From positions 248,001-312,000 of the forward strand of contig CBDFGC010000004.1 of the NCBI GenBank assembly GCA_965246935.1: a DNA stretch of 64,000 nt, in the 5' to 3' direction. Source of the stretch: JAZKFT01 sp965246935 (lineage in GTDB: Bacteria > Bacteroidota > Bacteroidia > Chitinophagales > Chitinophagaceae). Each line of letters begins with the position of its first letter. The stretch's first letter is position 1. This document shows, in pieces, positions 60,466 to 64,000 of the stretch. Position numbers and translations under genes: made by a program. The notes under the pieces were generated by a model, which was given only the letters and a program-made list of their open reading frames with translations, was not told where the DNA came from and did not search any database.

Positions 60466-63042
60466 ATGAAAACATTTACCAAAACCATCACCCTTACACT
60501 CCTGCTCTTTTGTAGCATCAGTGCCTTTTCACAAACCGTAGTAACCGGTTTTTTGAAAGATTCTTTAACGCAGCAGCCCTTGGCTTTTGCCTCTGTTTAT
60601 TTTAAAGGCAGCCGTGGCGTTACCACCGGTAAAGACGGTCATTATTCCCTTTCAACCATCAACCTGCAATTCAACACCGTTGTTTTTTCTTATGTTGGTT
60701 ATCAATCCATTAGCCGCCAGATTGAGCCTGGAAAACAACAGGAATTAAACATTAGCCTGCCATTGATAGCCGATGCCAATACAGTAATGGTCACCAACCT
60801 CAAAAGGGCTAAGTATTCCAATAAAAATAACCCGGCAGTCGATTTCATCCGGCTGGTGATTGACCATAAAGCTGAAAACAGGGCTTCGGCTTTCGAACAT
60901 CTGCAATACGAAGAGTATGATAAGATGGAGCTTGCATTAACGAAAGCACCGGAAAAACTGGTGAACAGCAAACTCTTACGCAATTACAAATTTTTGCTGG
61001 AAAATAAAGATACTACTAAAATAGAAGGCAAAGCACTGATACCTGTGTATATGAAAGAAACCATTTCTCAAAAATATTTACGGAACAATCCCGATAAAAA
61101 GAAAACCTACATACTGGCAGACCGGCAGGTAGACTTTGGCGAATACATTGACAACAAAGGCATTCAGACGTACCTCGACCGCATGTATGAAAATATCGAC
61201 ATCTACAACAACAACATTCCGCTGCTAAGCAATTCTTTCCTTAGCCCGCTGGCAGATGGTGCACCCACTTTTTATCGCTTTTATTTGGGCGATACATTAG
61301 AGATAGACGGTGCTAAAGTGATGAAGGTAAATTTCTCGGCTAAGAATCTGAATGATCTGCTGTTCAGGGGCTTTATGCTGGTAACACTGGATGGTAAATA
61401 TGCTGTACGGAAAATAGATATGAGCATCAGCAAGCATGCAAACCTGAACTGGGTGAATGGCCTGAAAATTAAACAGGGTTTTGAGCAGGAACCTGACGGG
61501 CGGTTTCATGTAATCAACAGCGATGTAATTGCTGAGTTTGCTTTTACCAAATCTTCCAAAGGCGGTATTATGGGTGAGCGGTCGGTATCGTATAAAAATT
61601 ACATTAAAAATGTGCCTGCTGCCGATTCTGTATTTAACGGTGCTGCTATTGTAACTACGGCTGGAGCTGCCAATACCAACGAAAACTTTTGGGCAGCAGC
61701 CCGCCACCAGCCGCTGAGTGCAGCAGAATCCAATGTGTATTACAATGTGGACAGTATGAAGAACATGAAATCATACAAGCGGCTCATGAGTTATGCTACC
61801 CTTTTCCTTGCAGGGTATAAATCGATTGGTGATGGCAAATATGAAGTAGGACCTGTCAGCACATTCTATAGCTTCAACCCGGTAGAAGGGTTCAGGTTGC
61901 GGGCCGGCGGCAGAAGTACACCCAAACTCAGTAAAACATTGTATTTCGAGAACTATGCAGCGTACGGTTTTAAGGATGAAAAGTGGAAGTATTTTTTAAG
62001 CACTACGTATTCGTTGAATCATAAATCTATCTACGCCTTTCCGCTGAATTATGTAAGGCTTAGCTACCAGCGGGATACCAAGATACCCGGCCAGGAACTT
62101 CAGTTTGTTGCCGAAGATAATTTCCTGCTTTCTTTTAAAAGAGGTGACAATGATAAGTGGACATATAATAATGTGTTCAAAGCTGAATACGTAAAAGAAT
62201 TTAATAACCATTTCTCCTATACGTTAGGGTTTAAAAACTGGCAACAATCGCCGGCAGGTACGTTATCATTTACCAAAGAAGTGGCTAATACGGCGGTAAC
62301 GGTACCGGATATTACCACTACCGAATTATCGGCAGAACTACGCTGGGCGCCGCACGAACAATTTTACCAGGGTAAAGTATACCGGATTCCAATCATTAAT
62401 AAATACCCGATTTTTAAACTACGTTTAATAGCCGGTGTAAAAGGCTTGTTTGGCAGCGAATTCAATTACCAGAACCTGAACGTAGGCATTACCAAACGGT
62501 TTTATTATCCTCAGTTAGGCTATACCGATATCTCTGCTGAAGGGGGCTATATTTTTGGCAAAGTGCCTTACCCGTTGCTCACCATTCACAGGGCCAATCA
62601 GTCTTATTTCTACCAGCTAAACAGTTACAACCTTATGAACTTTATGGAGTTTGTAAGTGACCGTTATGCCGGGCTGAATGTGGACCATTATTTTAACGGA
62701 TTTATTTTAAACCGCATACCCTTATTGAAAAACCTGAAGCTGCGGGAAATTGTGACTGCCAAGGTTTTATTCGGCGGGGTACGGGACGAAAATAAGCCGG
62801 GTGCTTTATCGAATACACCGGTAAACCCAGAGAGCAATAACAACCTGAAGTTCCCGGTGGATAATGCTACCGGCCTGCCAATTACGTATGCACTGAATAG
62901 GAAACCGTATGTGGAAGTAAGTGCCGGTATTGGTAATATTTTTAAATTGCTTCGGGTGGATGTAGTAAGAAGGCTTACCTATCTTGACAATCCCGGCGTA
63001 TCGAAACTGGGTATTCGGGCCAGGGTAAAGTTTGACTTCTGA
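60466..63042 (+). CDS. DUF5686 outer membrane protein with carboxypeptidase-like N-terminal domain
   Basis: The 858-residue protein starts with a signal peptide (MKTFTKTITLTLLLFCSISAFS, about 1-22), then a CarboxypepD_reg-like domain (VVTGFLKDSLTQQPLAFASV, about 24-110). The DUF5686 region (about 120-858) has DNKGIQTYLDRMYENIDIYN and a C-terminal half of barrel-like strands (KHSIYAFP..., SYVGY-type) ending KLGIRARVKFDF, with the terminal Phe typical of outer-membrane barrels. Function unknown; the family is common in Bacteroidota outer membranes. The start at 60466 gives the only credible signal peptide. It is not linked to a SusC/D pair. Confidence 0.88.
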   Translation: MKTFTKTITLTLLLFCSISAFSQTVVTGFLKDSLTQQPLAFASVYFKGSRGVTTGKDGHYSLSTINLQFNTVVFSYVGYQSISRQIEPGKQQELNISLPLIADANTVMVTNLKRAKYSNKNNPAVDFIRLVIDHKAENRASAFEHLQYEEYDKMELALTKAPEKLVNSKLLRNYKFLLENKDTTKIEGKALIPVYMKETISQKYLRNNPDKKKTYILADRQVDFGEYIDNKGIQTYLDRMYENIDIYNNNIPLLSNSFLSPLADGAPTFYRFYLGDTLEIDGAKVMKVNFSAKNLNDLLFRGFMLVTLDGKYAVRKIDMSISKHANLNWVNGLKIKQGFEQEPDGRFHVINSDVIAEFAFTKSSKGGIMGERSVSYKNYIKNVPAADSVFNGAAIVTTAGAANTNENFWAAARHQPLSAAESNVYYNVDSMKNMKSYKRLMSYATLFLAGYKSIGDGKYEVGPVSTFYSFNPVEGFRLRAGGRSTPKLSKTLYFENYAAYGFKDEKWKYFLSTTYSLNHKSIYAFPLNYVRLSYQRDTKIPGQELQFVAEDNFLLSFKRGDNDKWTYNNVFKAEYVKEFNNHFSYTLGFKNWQQSPAGTLSFTKEVANTAVTVPDITTTELSAELRWAPHEQFYQGKVYRIPIINKYPIFKLRLIAGVKGLFGSEFNYQNLNVGITKRFYYPQLGYTDISAEGGYIFGKVPYPLLTIHRANQSYFYQLNSYNLMNFMEFVSDRYAGLNVDHYFNGFILNRIPLLKNLKLREIVTAKVLFGGVRDENKPGALSNTPVNPESNNNLKFPVDNATGLPITYALNRKPYVEVSAGIGNIFKLLRVDVVRRLTYLDNPGVSKLGIRARVKFDF

Positions 63043-63287
63043 CAAGGATATTGTCCTGAACTGAGATTTTTGGTATGAATGGGATAAGAATGGGATAAAT
63101 GCATGGCAGGATGGCATCGCTGATTACGAACATTAAATTTCACATTTATTGGACAGCCTGTTCCGATTCTTCGGAAATGCCATCCTTTTGGATAATTGAA
63201 ATAATACATGGTACGAATACAAATAATAAATCAGATATTTAACCCCATTACGTCAACTGACGGCTTCTTTATAAAAATTGCTTGAAT

Positions 63288-63974
63288 ATGAATGATGTGC
63301 TGGAAGGAAAAGTGGCAATGGTAATTGGTACTATAAATGGTACTACCTCAGGCATTGTAAGTGCTTTGTTGCAGCAGGGCACCGTGGTGATGGCGCCGGT
63401 AAAAAGTCTGCAACACGCTAACTGGTTAAAGGAAGCAACAAGCCATATAACAACCGGCAGGCTAATGACGCATATAACCGATATGCCGGATTTTGAAAAG
63501 GCCAGTGATATTGCGGAAAGCATTGTAGAGAAATTTGGCCGCATTGATATGGCCGTAAACGTAATGGTAGCTAATAAGAAAGATACCGGCCTGAGTGAAA
63601 CCGATATGTGCGATTGGGAAAACATGCTGGATGAAAGCATCACACCCTGCTTTGTTATGAACCGGATTATTATTGGTATCATGAAGCAGGAGCACCAGGG
63701 TTTGTATATCAGCATCACCGAAAAACCAGTGCATACAAAAACATGCAGTTCCCTTTCTAAAATGGCTAACACCGTGCAGATGCAGTTGCTGCAACAGTTT
63801 GCTGAGGAAGCTGAAAACAATGGTATCCGCTATTATCATTTATTTGTAGCCGAAAGCGGCCAACAGGAAATAAAGCAGGTTACAGAAAAACCATCTGAAT
63901 TTACACCGGAAAACATTGGTACAGCCCTCATTGCCCTGTACGTTGGAAAAAAAGAATTTGAACCGGCCATATAG
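63288..63974 (+). CDS. degenerate short-chain dehydrogenase-like protein
   Basis: The 228-residue product has the SDR strand order (LEGKVAMVIGTINGTTSGIV; IDMAVNVMVANKK; GLYISITEKPV) but the cofactor motif reads GTINGTTSGI instead of TGxxxGIG and no YxxxK catalytic pair is visible, so NAD(P)-dependent oxidoreductase activity is doubtful. The ATG at 63288 is chosen; the preceding in-frame TTG at 63282 adds only two residues. It may have taken on a non-catalytic or different role, or be decaying. It is the last gene in the window. Confidence 0.7.
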   Translation: MNDVLEGKVAMVIGTINGTTSGIVSALLQQGTVVMAPVKSLQHANWLKEATSHITTGRLMTHITDMPDFEKASDIAESIVEKFGRIDMAVNVMVANKKDTGLSETDMCDWENMLDESITPCFVMNRIIIGIMKQEHQGLYISITEKPVHTKTCSSLSKMANTVQMQLLQQFAEEAENNGIRYYHLFVAESGQQEIKQVTEKPSEFTPENIGTALIALYVGKKEFEPAI

Positions 63975-64000
63975 TAAAACAGGTTGCCCATAGATTTAAA

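Overview
The window comes from a Bacteroidota chromosome, most likely family Chitinophagaceae. Supporting markers are DUF1599 next to folP and a BT_3928-type DoxX protein, DUF4836, a DUF1501/DUF1800 pair, DUF5686, an OMP_b-brl_3 type TonB-linked barrel beside a LytS/LytTR two-component pair, a GH3/beta-lactamase fusion, and no visible Shine-Dalgarno sequences. No taxonomic search was possible, so this is an inference from gene content.

Layout. 0-10.5 kb: partial DoxX gene, DUF1599, folP, mrdA-rodA (cell elongation), a metallo-beta-lactamase-fold hydrolase, an ElaA-type acetyltransferase, a lipoprotein and an ABC permease/ATPase pair. 10.8-17.9 kb: DUF4836 lipoprotein, the GH3/serine-hydrolase fusion and mutL. 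17.9-22.5 kb: accessory block with an antitoxin/ParE-like toxin pair lying between mutL and a degraded second copy of the mutL 3' end, a STAND-like ATPase with TPR/Sel1-type repeats, and a second AAA ATPase broken by an in-frame amber codon and preceded by three 27-bp-spaced palindromes. 22.8-32.0 kb: pepE, the outer-membrane barrel protein with its divergent LytS/LytTR pair, and a SWIM-SNF2 helicase. 32.2-34.9 kb: an AT-rich island with a Sll1717-type P-loop ATPase and a frameshifted AbiJ-NTD4-type protein, probably anti-phage. 35-42.5 kb: TPMT-type methyltransferase, lipoproteins, an FG-GAP repeat protein, tRNA-Val(GAC), and a proteasome-like lipoprotein. 42.8-51.9 kb: an IS630 element beside an orphan type VI secretion cargo module on the minus strand (VgrG, TPR-like probable adaptor, PAAR-Rhs toxin, probable immunity gene). 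52.2-64 kb: XRE-S24 regulator, aldo/keto reductase, MFS transporter, DUF1800-DUF1501 operon, DUF5686 protein and a degenerate SDR.

Two kinds of small repeat run through the window and touch genes. One is a set of degenerate 7-8 bp tandem arrays, which form the signal-peptide core of the GH3 fusion, part of the MutL linker, the last codons of folP, and the sequence abutting both ABC genes. The other is palindromic GC-rich units, which encode the C-termini of the DUF1599 protein and the GH3 fusion and sit directly before rodA, the MBL gene and the DUF1501 gene. Several long open frames therefore have artefactual N-terminal extensions, and the starts given here are trimmed to the conserved protein.

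The most interesting points are the heptamer repeats recruited as coding sequence, the toxin-antitoxin insertion that duplicated the mutL 3' end, the ATPase/AbiJ island, and the T6SS cargo cassette whose toxin tip and immunity gene differ in composition from the Rhs core.
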